Assembly (NCBI GenBank): GCA_964645155.1
Contig: CAZYBG010000030.1
Span: 1-32,191, forward strand
Length of the DNA stretch: 32,191 nucleotides
Direction: 5' to 3'
Origin: CAZYBG01 sp964645155
GTDB taxonomy: Bacteria > Pseudomonadota > Alphaproteobacteria > Rhodobacterales > Rhodobacteraceae
Position 1 is the first letter of the stretch. Each line of letters begins with the position of its first letter. The notes under the pieces were generated by a model, which was not told where the DNA came from, did not search any database, and was given only the letters and a program-made list of their open reading frames with translations. Positions 22,118-30,900 of the stretch are shown here, in pieces. The position numbers were made by a program, and so were the translations under genes.

Positions 22118-23784
22118 ATGGCGCGCATCCTCATCACCTCGGCGATCCCCTACATCAACGGGATCAAGCACCTCGGCAACCTGGTGGGCAGCCAGCTGCC
22201 CGCCGACCTCTTCGCGCGCTACTTCCGGGCGCGCGGGCACGAGGTCCTGTTCCTCTGCGCCACCGACGAACACGGCACCCCGGCCGAGCTTGCGGCCGCC
22301 AAGGCGGGCAAGCCGGTGGCCGAATACTGCGCCGAGATGTGGGCGGTGCAGAAGGAGCTTTCGGACGGCTTCCGGCTGTCCTTCGACCACTTCGGCCGCT
22401 CCTCCAGCCCGCAGAACCACCGGCTCACGCAGCATTTCGCGGGCCGGCTGGACGCGAACGGCCTGATCGCCGAGGTCACCGAGAAGCAGGTCTTCTCGAT
22501 CGCCGACAACCGCTTCCTCCCCGACCGCTACATCGAGGGCACCTGCCCCAATTGCGGCTACGAGCGTGCCCGCGGCGNNNNNNNNNNGCAGTTGGACCCG
22601 ACCGACCTGATCAACCCGCGCTCGGCGATCTCGGGCTCGACCGATCTGGAAATCCGCGACACCAGGCACCTCTACCTGCGCCAGTCGGCGCTGAAGGACC
22701 GGCTCGGCGCCTGGATCGACAGCAAGACCGACTGGCCGGTACTGACCACCTCGATCGCCCGGAAGTGGCTCACCGACGGCGAGGGGCTGCAGGACCGCGG
22801 CATCACCCGCGANNNNNNNNNNTGGAGGGCAAGGTCTTCTACGTCTGGTTCGACGCGCCGATCGAGTACATCGCCTGCGCTGCCGAATGGGCCGATGCGC
22901 GCGGCGAGCCCGCCTCCGCCTGGGAACGCTGGTGGCGGACCGACAAGGGCGCCGATGATGTCCGCTACGTGCAGTTCATGGGCAAGGACAACGTGCCCTT
23001 CCACACGCTGAGCTTCCCCGCGACGATCATGGGCTCGGGCGAGCCCTGGAAGCTCGTCGACTACATCAAGTCGTTCAACTACCTGAACTACGACGGCGGC
23101 CAGTTCTCCACCTCGCAGGGCCGCGGCGTCTTCATGGACCAGGCGCTGTCGATCCTGCCCGCCGACTACTGGCGCTGGTGGCTGCTGTCGCACGCGCCCG
23201 AGAACTCCGACAGCGAGTTCACCTGGGAGAATTTCCAGCAGTCGGTGAACAAGGACCTCGCCGACGTGCTCGGCAACTTCGTCAGCCGCGTCACCAAGTT
23301 CTGCCGCTCGAAGTTCGGCGAGGCGGTGCCCGCGGGCGGCCAGACCGGCGCGCGGGCGCAGGCGCTGATCGACGAGCTCGAGACCCGCGTGCGCGTCTAC
23401 GAGGGCCACATGGAAGCGATGGAGGTCCGCAAGGCTGCGGCCGAACTGCGCGCGATCTGGGCCGCCGGCAACGAATACCTGCAATCCGCCGCCCCCTGGG
23501 CCGTCTTCAAGGACGACCCCGACCGGGCGGCGGCGATGACGCGCCTGGGGCTGAACCTGGTGCGGCTCTACGCGGTCCTGTCCGAGCCCTTCATCCCCGA
23601 CGCCGCCGCCGCCATGCTCGCGGCGATGGGCACGGCCGACCGGGGCTGGCCCGGCCCGATCGCCGAGGCGCTGGCGGTGCTGGACCCCGGCCATCCCTTC
23701 GCCACGCCCGACGTCCTCTTCAAGAAGATCGCCGACGAGGAGCGCGAGGACTGGCAGAAGCGGTTTGCCGGCCAGCGGACCTGA
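22118..23784 (+). CDS. metG: Methionyl-tRNA synthetase (interrupted by two assembly gaps)
   Basis: MetRS charges both elongator and initiator tRNA-Met. The reading begins MARILITSAIPYINGIKHLGN, with the HIGH-type motif HLGN. It continues through a zinc-knuckle half CPNCGY, LDPTDLINPRSAISGSTDLEIRDTRHLYLR, and after the second gap EGKVFYVWFDAPIEYIACA. The KMSKS-type loop reads GGQFSTSQGRGVFMD, followed by the tRNA-binding helical domain. Two runs of ten N (22578-22587, 22813-22822) replace coding sequence. The frame after the second run differs from that before it, so the true gap length is not ten. I treat it as one intact gene spanning both gaps. GACGGGACGGGACAG precedes the ATG. Confidence 0.94.
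22578..22587. other. Assembly gap (10 N) in metG zinc knuckle
   Basis: Ten N follow codons for RARG and precede QLDPTDL. Family knowledge says about eight residues belong here, including the second Cys-x-x-Cys pair of the zinc knuckle, about 22 missing bases instead of ten. Confidence 0.95.
22813..22822. other. Assembly gap (10 N) in metG, frame-inconsistent
   Basis: Ten N lie between GITR(D) and (M)EGKVFYVW. For one continuous gene the missing length must be 3k+2, and ten is 3k+1. About 50 bases (a loop with a form like LDWGIPV) are expected from the family. Confidence 0.95.
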
Positions 23785-23813
23785 GGCCGCGCCCGCGGCG
23801 TCCCGAGGGCCCC

Positions 23814-24959
23814 TCAGGCCGCGGCCCGCTCCTCGGCCGTCTCGCCGTTCAGCGGCTCGTCGCGGCCCGACAGGAACAGCCCGAGCCCGTTGAGCGCGGG
23901 CACATGTTCGGAGAACGCGCGCAGCGCGATCAGCACCGGCACCGCGATGAACATCCCGATCACCGACCAGGCCCAGCCCCAGAACGCGACGGCGAGGAAC
24001 ACGACGACCGGGTTGAGCTTGAGGCTCCGCCCGACGGCATAGGGCGTGACGAACTGGCCCTCGATGCTGGTCAGCGCCAGGTACGCCCCCGCCGCGAGCG
24101 CCGCCGTCGCCGGCTGGTCGAAGGTGACAAGCCCGATCGCCGCGGTGATCGCGACGCCGACCACCGCGCCGACGAACGGGATGAAGTTGAAGACGAACGC
24201 CATCGTCCCGAACAGCACCGGGTTCGGCATCCCGATCAGCCAGAGCGCCAGCGCGACCGCCGCGCCGAGGCCCGCGTTGATCACCGTGATCGTCAGGAAG
24301 TACCGGCTGATCTTGCGCTCGATGTCATAGGCGATCTGCACCGACCGCCGCTTGTCGCGGAAGGTCGGGCTGGCCTGCACGATCTTCTGGTAGAACATGT
24401 CGCCCGAGGCGATCAGGAAGAACAGGAGCGCCAGCGTCAGCACCAGCTGCGCCAGGACGTAGGGCGTCGAGAACGCGACCCGCTCCAGAAGGCCCGGGCC
24501 GCCGACGACGACCCGCTCGGCCCCCTCGGCCTCGGCCGAGGCGAGCTTCTCCATCTCGGCGCTCGCCTCCGAGATCTGCTCGACCGCCGAGCTGACGCCG
24601 CGCAGCTTCGTCTCGATGTCGCGCATGATCGCCGGCGCGTCGGCGGCATAGGTCTGGATCGGCCCGGAAAGGCCGACCAGCGCCGCGAAGAGCAGCGTCA
24701 CGAGGCCGAGGGTGATGAGGGCCGCGACGATGCCGGTCGGGATGCCGCGCCGGGTGAGCCAGCGCCGCACCGGCGAGAAGGTGAGCGACAGCAGGAACGC
24801 GAGCAGCACCGGCATCAGGAAGCCGCGGGCAAGCACGATGGTCGCGCCGGCGAGGATGATGAACAGCCCCACGGTGGACCAGCTCGCGCCGCGCACGATC
24901 TCCATCCGCGCCCCATCCGGCGCCTCCGCCCCGGCCGGCTCGGTCGTGCCCGTCGCCAT
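23814..24959 (-). CDS. AI-2E/PerM-family membrane protein
   Basis: The 381-residue inner-membrane protein belongs to the family that includes TqsA and YdiK. The pattern is an N-terminal helix pair (TVGLFIILAGATIVLARGFLMPVLLAFLLSLTFSPV), an extended cytoplasmic or periplasmic region with a predicted coiled coil (MRDIETKLRGVSSAVEQISEASAEMEKLA), then six or so helices. The conserved NPVVVFLAVAFWGWAWSVIGMFIAVPVLIALR block is near the end. Despite the family name, most members are not shown to move autoinducer-2, and some are Na+/H+ antiporters. GGGGGAAG precedes the ATG. It converges with metG with 29 bp between stops. Confidence 0.92.
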   Translation of the reverse strand: MATGTTEPAGAEAPDGARMEIVRGASWSTVGLFIILAGATIVLARGFLMPVLLAFLLSLTFSPVRRWLTRRGIPTGIVAALITLGLVTLLFAALVGLSGPIQTYAADAPAIMRDIETKLRGVSSAVEQISEASAEMEKLASAEAEGAERVVVGGPGLLERVAFSTPYVLAQLVLTLALLFFLIASGDMFYQKIVQASPTFRDKRRSVQIAYDIERKISRYFLTITVINAGLGAAVALALWLIGMPNPVLFGTMAFVFNFIPFVGAVVGVAITAAIGLVTFDQPATAALAAGAYLALTSIEGQFVTPYAVGRSLKLNPVVVFLAVAFWGWAWSVIGMFIAVPVLIALRAFSEHVPALNGLGLFLSGRDEPLNGETAEERAAA

Positions 24960-25024
24960 GTCTTCCCCCGCCGCAGGTGCTCCCTGCCAGCGCGGAGAAC
25001 GCCGCCCGGGCCCGTCCGGTTCCG

Positions 25025-25231
25025 TCAGAGCGGTGCTACGTTGGTGGCGCTGGGGCGGCCGTCGCGGCTGCGCGCGATGTCGAACCGCACGCGCTGGCCG
25101 CGTGCCAGCGGCCGTTCATCCTTCAGCCGGACTTCCGAGAGGTGAACGTAGACGTCAGCGGCGACATCGTCGCGCGAGATGAAGCCGTAGCCCTTGGTTC
25201 CGTTGAACCACTTGATCGTGCCCACATGCAT
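25025..25231 (-). CDS. Cold-shock domain protein (CspA family)
   Basis: This 68-residue single cold-shock domain protein is an OB-fold RNA/DNA chaperone. RNP1 is seen as KGYGFIS and RNP2 as VYVHLS. The N-terminal GTIKWFNGTKGYGFI is standard. The start at 25231 is supported by AGGAGG four bases upstream. Proteins of this family are often controlled through a long 5' leader; about 230 bp of gene-free sequence lies upstream on this strand, so a leader is possible. It is the last chromosomal gene before the integrated element. Confidence 0.94.
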   Translation of the reverse strand: MHVGTIKWFNGTKGYGFISRDDVAADVYVHLSEVRLKDERPLARGQRVRFDIARSRDGRPSATNVAPL

Positions 25232-25411
25232 GTTTCCTCCTCCTTCGGGTCAGGGGGGTGAGACATGGATCCAATTTGACATATCGCTGCGACGCCCTTT
25301 GGAGGCGCCACAACGTCAACAGTCGCATGATCTCCAATCGATCGTTTCCATGCTGTACCGAATCGCCTCGTTCCGCAACCGGAGCGCGAGGTTTACCCAA
25401 CGGAAAGCACC

Positions 25412-25432
25412 GGAGGCCGGCTGAAACCGGCC
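25412..25432 (-). terminator. Possible hairpin downstream of tRNA-Leu
   Basis: Minus strand GGCCGG, a six-base loop TTTCAG, and CCGGCC form a 6-bp stem about 30 bp past the tRNA 3' end. There is only a broken T-rich tail (TCCGGTGCTTTCCG), so it is a weak terminator candidate. The rest of 25232-25411 shows no gene. Confidence 0.3.
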
Positions 25433-25463
25433 CGCGCCGTCGGCAGCCCGCCCGGTCGGTGGT

Positions 25464-25516
25464 GGTGCCCGCGGCCGGACTTGAACCGGCACGGCCTCGC
25501 GGCCTGGGGATTTTAA
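25464..25516 (-). other. 3' half of tRNA-Leu(UAA): chromosome/element attachment site
   Basis: Read on the minus strand, the segment holds the anticodon loop CTTAAAA (anticodon UAA), the 3' anticodon stem TCCCC, a long variable arm GGCC-GCGA-GGCC typical of leucine tRNA, the T arm GCCGG-TTCAAGT-CCGGC, the acceptor strand CGCGGGC, discriminator A, and CCA. The 5' half does not match. The bases before the loop (GGTCGA) cannot pair with TCCCC, and no GCCCGCG acceptor strand or D arm is found. It is therefore a half gene, as left by a tyrosine integrase that uses the tRNA 3' end as core site. The integrase gene starts about 180 bp away on the side of the missing half, so the intact copy should be at the far end of the element. 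Confidence 0.8.
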
Positions 25517-25693
25517 GTCGACCAATGTGGTCTATCCTATACCTAACCGGCACTGCGCCACACTACGGTAAAGCTCTGATCAGTCTCGCATTTTCGGCGG
25601 TCTCGGTCAGTCTGCGATAGCCGAACCTGCGACACAGCAGGATGTACGGTGGCTCCTATGTGGCACCCAGAACGGGCAACGGATAGAGTGTAC

Positions 25694-26899
25694 ATGACCA
25701 CGATCAAGCTTACCAAGACTACCGTCGATAGCGCGGAACCACAGTTGAAGGATTACGAGCTGCGGGACACGATGACCCCTGGCTTCCTGCTGAAGGTTAC
25801 GCCAACCGGCAGAAAAGTCTTCATGATCCAATATCGTACAAATGCCGGGCAGCGACGGAAACCCGCTATCGGTCGCTTTGGGGAGATTACGGTGGAGCAG
25901 GCGAGGTCGATCGCCCAGGATTGGTTGGCTGAAGTTCGAAAGGGTAAGGATCCGAGTGCTGAACGGGTGGCCGCCAGGCTTGCTCCGACAATGCGCGAGC
26001 TTTGCGATCGCTTCATTGCGGACTATTCCGAGCCCAAGAATAGCAGGAGCACCGTCGCAAGCAACAGGGGATACATCAACCGTTACATCTTGCCAGCACT
26101 GGGTCCAAAGAAGGCGCGTGATGTGGACCGCGTTGACATTGCTGAGCTGATTTCGCGCATGAAGCGCACACCCACGCAAGCCAACAGGACGCTTTCCTGC
26201 CTACGGAAGATGTTCAACATGGCAGAAGTTTGGGGCTATCGTGACGATGGCACCAACCCTTGTCGGCACATTCCAAAATATCCGGAGACAGGCAAGACCC
26301 GACTGATCAGCGACGACGAGATGGTCCGTCTTTTCAGGTACCTCGACCGCGCGGAAGCCGAGGGATTGGAGCATCCCTTTTTCACCTTGGCGATTCGGCT
26401 TCAATTCGCCTTTGCGGCGCGCATGTCGGAGATTGTCGGTCTCGAGTGGGCGTGGATTGACTTCAAACGAAAACGCGTCGTCTGGCCCCGCAGCAAGACG
26501 GGCCAAATGTCAAAACCGATGAGCGAGGACAGTTTCGTTCTGCTTTCCAGTGCTGTGCAGCTCAAGAACAGCCGTTTCGTCGTTCCGTCGATTCTCGATC
26601 CTGAAAAGGCGATGTCGCAGGATGCCTATGCTGGCGCTTGGGCTCGCGTCCTCAAGCGATCCGGTATCCCCCATGTTGGCACCCACGGAATTCGACACCG
26701 CGCGACGACAGAAATCGCAAACTCGGGCGTGCCAGTGAAAGTGGGCATGGCCCTTACCGCTCATAAGACGGTCACAATGTTCATGCGCTACGTTCACACG
26801 GAAGATGACCCAATCCGGGCTGCGGCGGAGACTGTGGCACAACAGCGAAAGCAGCTTCTTGCAAACACTAGGTTGGATCGGAACTCTGGACTTCAGTGA
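25694..26899 (+). CDS. int: Tyrosine recombinase, P4-type integrase
   Basis: The 401-residue protein inserts and excises the element by site-specific recombination. The N-terminal domain (about 1-95) resembles the arm-binding DUF4102 type (LRDTMTPGFLLKVTPTGRKVFMIQYR...GRFGEITVEQARSIA). A SAM-like core-binding domain follows to about 200. The catalytic residues are all visible: Arg243 in AARMSEIVGLEW, Lys268 in RSKTGQ, His331 and Arg334 in HGIRHR, His357 in LTAHKTV, and Tyr366 in FMRYVH. It looks active. Base composition is clearly less GC-rich than the chromosome to the left, as expected for a transferred gene. It lies next to a half tRNA-Leu gene. The start at 25694 is the first ATG before homologous sequence. 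Confidence 0.93.
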   Translation: MTTIKLTKTTVDSAEPQLKDYELRDTMTPGFLLKVTPTGRKVFMIQYRTNAGQRRKPAIGRFGEITVEQARSIAQDWLAEVRKGKDPSAERVAARLAPTMRELCDRFIADYSEPKNSRSTVASNRGYINRYILPALGPKKARDVDRVDIAELISRMKRTPTQANRTLSCLRKMFNMAEVWGYRDDGTNPCRHIPKYPETGKTRLISDDEMVRLFRYLDRAEAEGLEHPFFTLAIRLQFAFAARMSEIVGLEWAWIDFKRKRVVWPRSKTGQMSKPMSEDSFVLLSSAVQLKNSRFVVPSILDPEKAMSQDAYAGAWARVLKRSGIPHVGTHGIRHRATTEIANSGVPVKVGMALTAHKTVTMFMRYVHTEDDPIRAAAETVAQQRKQLLANTRLDRNSGLQ

Positions 26900-27105
26900 T
26901 CGCAACAACTCGGCGGTGATACCCTGTCTGAGCGCGCTGGCCATTGTCGGTATCGGCCCCGACGATCGTCTCGCGCTTGCGAAACCGCCACCCTTTGCAA
27001 CAGAGCGTTCGATCATCGATACCATCAGTCTGGCTGGCGGGCCTCCGGGCTGGCCCGTTTCCTGCGCGAGCGCTTCGGCAAAAGCGACGAGATCGTAATG
27101 CACGG

Positions 27106-27183
27106 CGCCGGACGTTGATGGAGGCCTGGGCGCGCTTTGCTGTCGGCGGCACCGGCGAGGTCGTGGCGCTTGTGCAGGCGTGA
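27106..27183 (+). pseudogene. Possible C-terminal relic of a second integrase
   Basis: The frame ends RRRTLMEAWARFAVGGTGEVVALVQA-stop. This form (basic run, L-M-x-A-W-A, Gly-rich spacer, E-V-V-x-L) is a frequent C-terminus of alphaproteobacterial P4-type integrases. Nothing upstream in the frame shows the catalytic motifs, and the segment starts with no ribosome site, so it would be a remnant. The rest of 26900-27221 has no gene I can support; a minus-strand frame around 26880-27110 (HYDLVAFAEALAQETGQPG) has protein-like character but is not recognised. Confidence 0.35.
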
Positions 27184-27221
27184 GCGATGTTCGCAAGGTT
27201 CGTTGAATCCCGTAGGTTTGC

Positions 27222-27467
27222 TCACTGATCAGCAGGCGCGTTGCCGTTGCGATCCACCTGGAACGCCCGCTTGCCCTTCACGGTCCAGACCTCGCGCGCG
27301 TGTTCGCCCTGATCGCTTCTCAGCTTGTCGGCCATCCAGATAAGCGCACCGTAGATCAGGGCGCGGTCGTCGTCGGTCAGGTCCACGATCCCGGCCTTGA
27401 CGACCAATCCGCCGAGTTCGATCAGGTGCCGAGTGCGCCTGCGGCGGTCGACCTGCCAGCTGCGCAT
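27222..27467 (-). CDS. traD: Conjugal transfer protein TraD (Ti-type)
   Basis: The 81-residue protein shows the TraD pattern RRRRTRHLIELGGLVVKAGIVDLTDDDRALIYGALIWMADKL. In Agrobacterium Ti plasmids TraC and TraD are accessory proteins of the relaxosome. I chose the ATG at 27467 (MRSWQVD), two bases past the TraC stop, giving the tight coupling expected for these genes; an upstream in-frame ATG at 27533 would overlap traC by 65 bp. In Ti plasmids traG follows traD; here the next gene to the left is the integrase, so traG is absent at the expected place. Confidence 0.85.
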   Translation of the reverse strand: MRSWQVDRRRRTRHLIELGGLVVKAGIVDLTDDDRALIYGALIWMADKLRSDQGEHAREVWTVKGKRAFQVDRNGNAPADQ

Positions 27468-27468
27468 G

Positions 27469-27795
27469 TCATGCCGGGCCTCTGCCGCCTGATGCCGGTT
27501 GCACGCCGCCCGGTTGCGCCGGAGAGCGGTCAATGTCTGGTGCAGACGCCGGAGCAGGTTGCCGCGATCTGCCGCGAAAGAAGGCGGCCCCGCGCTTGGC
27601 CCATGCCTCCTTCTTGCTGGTGTCGTTGGTCTCGGCGAGCACGATCAGCGCACCGGCCAGTTCATCAACACTGAGCATGTCCGCACCAGTTGCGATCACC
27701 AGCTCGCCCAGCTGCTGCACCTTGCGGGTCTTGAGGTCGCGCGCCTTGTCCTCCAGCGCCTTCAGCTCCGTATCGAAATCCCGTGGTTTGCGCAT
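27469..27795 (-). CDS. traC: Conjugal transfer protein TraC (Ti-type)
   Basis: The 108-residue protein matches TraC of Ti-type systems: RKPRDFDTELKALEDKARDLKTRKVQQLGELVIATGADMLSVDELAGAL, then KEAWAKRGAAFFRG and a Pro/Ala-rich tail. TraC is thought to bind at oriT with the relaxase. Three ATG triplets stand in a row at 27801, 27798 and 27795. GGAG is directly before the first, so the third, six bases on, has the best spacing and is used here. The gene is divergent from traA, and oriT is in the spacer, as in Ti plasmids. Confidence 0.87.
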   Translation of the reverse strand: MRKPRDFDTELKALEDKARDLKTRKVQQLGELVIATGADMLSVDELAGALIVLAETNDTSKKEAWAKRGAAFFRGRSRQPAPASAPDIDRSPAQPGGVQPASGGRGPA

Positions 27796-27909
27796 CATCA
27801 TCTCCGTAAGCGGTTGATGCAGCGATGATAGTTGAGCGCGTGGCCGAATGCTGTAGGGTTGCCCGGACGGTCTGGCACGGGCCGGTTCCCCCCGAGATTT
27901 TATCGAGGG

Positions 27910-27937
27910 AGGGCGCGCTTATACGTCGTTCCGACGT
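27910..27937. other. oriT: Origin of transfer with pTi/RSF1010-type nic region
   Basis: Between the divergent traC and traA starts lies AGGGCGCGCTTA (27910-27921). Its complement TAAGCGCGCCCT differs by one base from the RSF1010/IncQ nic sequence TAAGTGCGCCCT, which the pTiC58 oriT shares. An inverted repeat ACGTCG-TTC-CGACGT (27923-27937) follows at once. The position and a TraA relaxase of the matching family make this a confident oriT. The nick should fall within GCG/CCCT on the minus strand. Confidence 0.82.
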
Positions 27938-27967
27938 GGCATATCCCGTGCCAATGATCCGGTCGCG

Positions 27968-30900
27968 ATGGCGATCTATCATCTTCACGTCAAGGTCATT
28001 GGCCGCAAGTCCGGCTCCAGCGCGGTGGCCGCCGCCGCCTACCGCTCGGCCTCGCGGCTGCGCGACGAACGGCTGGGTCGTGCCCAGGACTTTTCCGCCA
28101 AGCGCGGCGTTATCCATTCGGAGATCATGCTGGCGGAGGACGCGCCCGAACAGTGGAGCGACCGCGAACGGCTCTGGAACGACGTCGAGGCGTTCGAGGT
28201 GCGCCGCGACGCGCAGCTGGCACGCGAAGTGGAATTCGCCCTGCCGCGCGAACTGACGCAAGCCCAAGGTATCGAACTCGCCCGCGATTTCGTGCAGGCG
28301 GAATTTGTGGGTCAGGGCATGATCGCTGATCTCAATGTGCATTGGGACCGGACCGCTGATGGTCTTGCGAAACCCCATGCCCATGTGATGCTGACGATGC
28401 GGGAGGTGGACGAGACCGGTTTCGGACAGAAGGTGCGCGACTGGAACCGCACGGACATGGTGACGCGCTGGCGCGAACGCTGGGCGCAGCTTGCCAATGC
28501 GCGGCTGGCCGAACACGACATCGACGCACGGATCGACCATCGCAGCCTTGAGGCGCAGGGGATCGCACTGGAACCGCAAAGCCAGGTCGGCGCGCCCGCG
28601 CAGCGGATCGAAGGCGAAGGCAGCGAGGCCGCTGACCGCGCGGAACTGCACCGCGAAATCGCCCGCAACAATGGCCAGAGGATCATCGCCGATCCGTCCA
28701 TTGCGTTGGATGCGATCACGTATCAGCAATCGACCTTCACGCGCCGCGACATGGCGATGTTCGCGCATCGGCACAGCGACGGTGTCGACCAGTTCAACGC
28801 GGTCATGGGCGCGATGCGCGGCGCGCCCGATCTGGTCGCACTCGGCAAGGACAGTCGCGGCGAGGATCGCTTCACCACATGCCAGATGATCGAGGCGGAG
28901 CAGCGCCTGCACCACGCGGCGGGATTGATGGCGGAACGGAAACGCCATGAGGTGAATGACAGGCACCGTGACGCCGCTTTGTCGCGTGCAGCCGAACGCG
29001 GCCTTGTCCTGTCGGGAGAGCAAGCCGACGCGCTGGCGCAGATCATGAATACGCGCGATCTCGGCATCGTCATCGGCCATGCCGGGACGGGAAAGAGCGC
29101 GATGCTGGGCGTGGCGCGGGAGGCCTGGGAAGCGGCGGGCTACCGGGTCCGGGGCGTGGCCTTGTCCGGCATCGCGGCGGAGAATCTCGAAAGCGGATCG
29201 GGCATCGCGTCGCGCACCATTGCCAGCCTGGAGCACGGCTGGGGACAGGGGCGCGACCCGCTGACGGCGCGCGATGTTCTGGTGATCGATGAGGCGGGCA
29301 TGGTCGGCACACGGCAGCTGGAGCGGGTCTTGACGCACGCCGCGGAGGCTGGGGCCAAGCTGGTGCTGGTCGGCGATCCGCAGCAATTGCAATCCATCGA
29401 GGCGGGTGCGTCGTTCCGCTCGCTCCAGGAGCGCCACCGCGGGGCGGAGCTCGGCGAGGTTCGCCGCCAGCGGGAGGACTGGCAGCGCGCGGCCACGCGC
29501 GATCTGGCGACCGGTCGCATCGGCGAAGCGATCCGTGCTTATGACAGCCATGGCATGGTGCATGAGGCACAGACGCGCGAGGAGGCGCGCCGGGATCTGA
29601 TCGACCGCTGGGACCGCGACCGGCGGGCCGCCCCCGATGCCAGTCGCATCATCCTGACGCATACCAATGACGAGGTACGTGCCCTCAACGAGGCGGCGCG
29701 CGAGCGGATGCGGGAGACGGGCGATCTGGCCGACGACATTCGCCTCACGGTCGAGCGCGGCACGCGCAGCTTCGCCAGTGGGGATCGTGTCATGTTCCTG
29801 CAGAACGACCGCGGCATGGCCGTGAAGAACGGCACGCTCGGGACGATCGAGCAGGTCGATACGCAGAGCATGATCGTGCGAACGGACGATGGCCGATCCG
29901 TTGCCTTTGATCTGAAGGATTACGACCGGATTGATCACGGCTATGCCGCGACCATCCACAAGGCTCAAGGCATGACGGTGGACCACACCCATGTGCTGGC
30001 GACACCGGGTCTGGATGCCCATGGCAGCTATGTCGCCCTGTCGCGCCACCGCGAGGGGATGGATCTGCATTATGGCCGTGATGACTTCGCCAGTCACGAC
30101 CGGCTGGTCCGCACCCTGTCGCGCGACCGGGCCAAGGATATGGCGTCGGACTACGACCAACGCGATCCCGCGCAAGACTATGCCGAATGGCGTGGGATCA
30201 CCTTCCGCGCCCGTGTTGTCGAGATCATGCAGAAGCTCGTGCCGGAGAAGCTGCGCGAGGCGGCCGAGGATCTGCTCGACGGGCTGCGCCAGTCCGGAGA
30301 CGCTGCGCCTGGCCCGGTGGTCAGGCCGGAGCCGGAAAGGGAAGACGGACGGCGCGCGATGGCGGGACCTGCGCAGCCGAGGGTCCAGGCCCTTCGTGAC
30401 ACACCGGCGCCAGAACGAGCTGCCGCCGGGGATGAGGATAGGGAGCTAGAGCTTCGCAAGGCTCGCACCAAAGCCCTCATCCGGCATGCCCGCGCGTCCG
30501 ATGCGATCCTTGAAGCCAAGCGACAGGGCGCGGCGCCTTCGGACGAACAGCGCCGCGAGCTTGGCGCAGCACGCCGCGCATTCGATCAGGTCCGGCCTCA
30601 CGGCTGGCAGGATGCGGAAGCCGCCTACAGCAAGGACAACAGCCTCGCCTTTGAAGCAGGCTCCGGCAATCCCGCTCGCGCAATCCGCGCCCTTCAGCTG
30701 GAAACGGAACTTCGCGTCGATCCGGCAAAGAATCCGAACTGGCGCGCCGACCGCTTCGTGGAGCGCTTTCGGGAACTCATGCAGGCGGGCGAACGCGAAT
30801 ATGCGGCGGGCAACTATTCCGGCTACAGGGCCGCGCAGGCGGAGATGGGCAACATGGCCATGAGCCTCCAGCGCGATCCGCAGATGGAATCCCTGCTTAA

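Noticed and set aside
22813..22822. A natural frameshift in metG
   Set aside because: The frame change coincides exactly with a 10-N placeholder, so it reflects unknown gap length.
24977..25261. A plus-strand gene over the cold-shock gene
   Set aside because: The minus strand encodes a complete cold-shock domain with RNP1 and RNP2 and a strong ribosome site.
25464..25560. An intact tRNA-Leu(UAA) gene
   Set aside because: The 5' anticodon stem, D arm and 5' acceptor strand do not match; only the 3' half is tRNA-like.
25464..25560. A tRNA-Leu(UAA) split by a group I intron, as in some bacteria
   Set aside because: The anticodon loop CTTAAAA is continuous, with no intron inside it, and no 5' exon with a matching GGGGA stem is seen nearby.
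27665..30175. A long minus-strand open frame antisense to traA
   Set aside because: It is a mirror of the GC-rich traA coding sequence; its translation is low in recognisable motifs, while the plus strand gives a full TraA.
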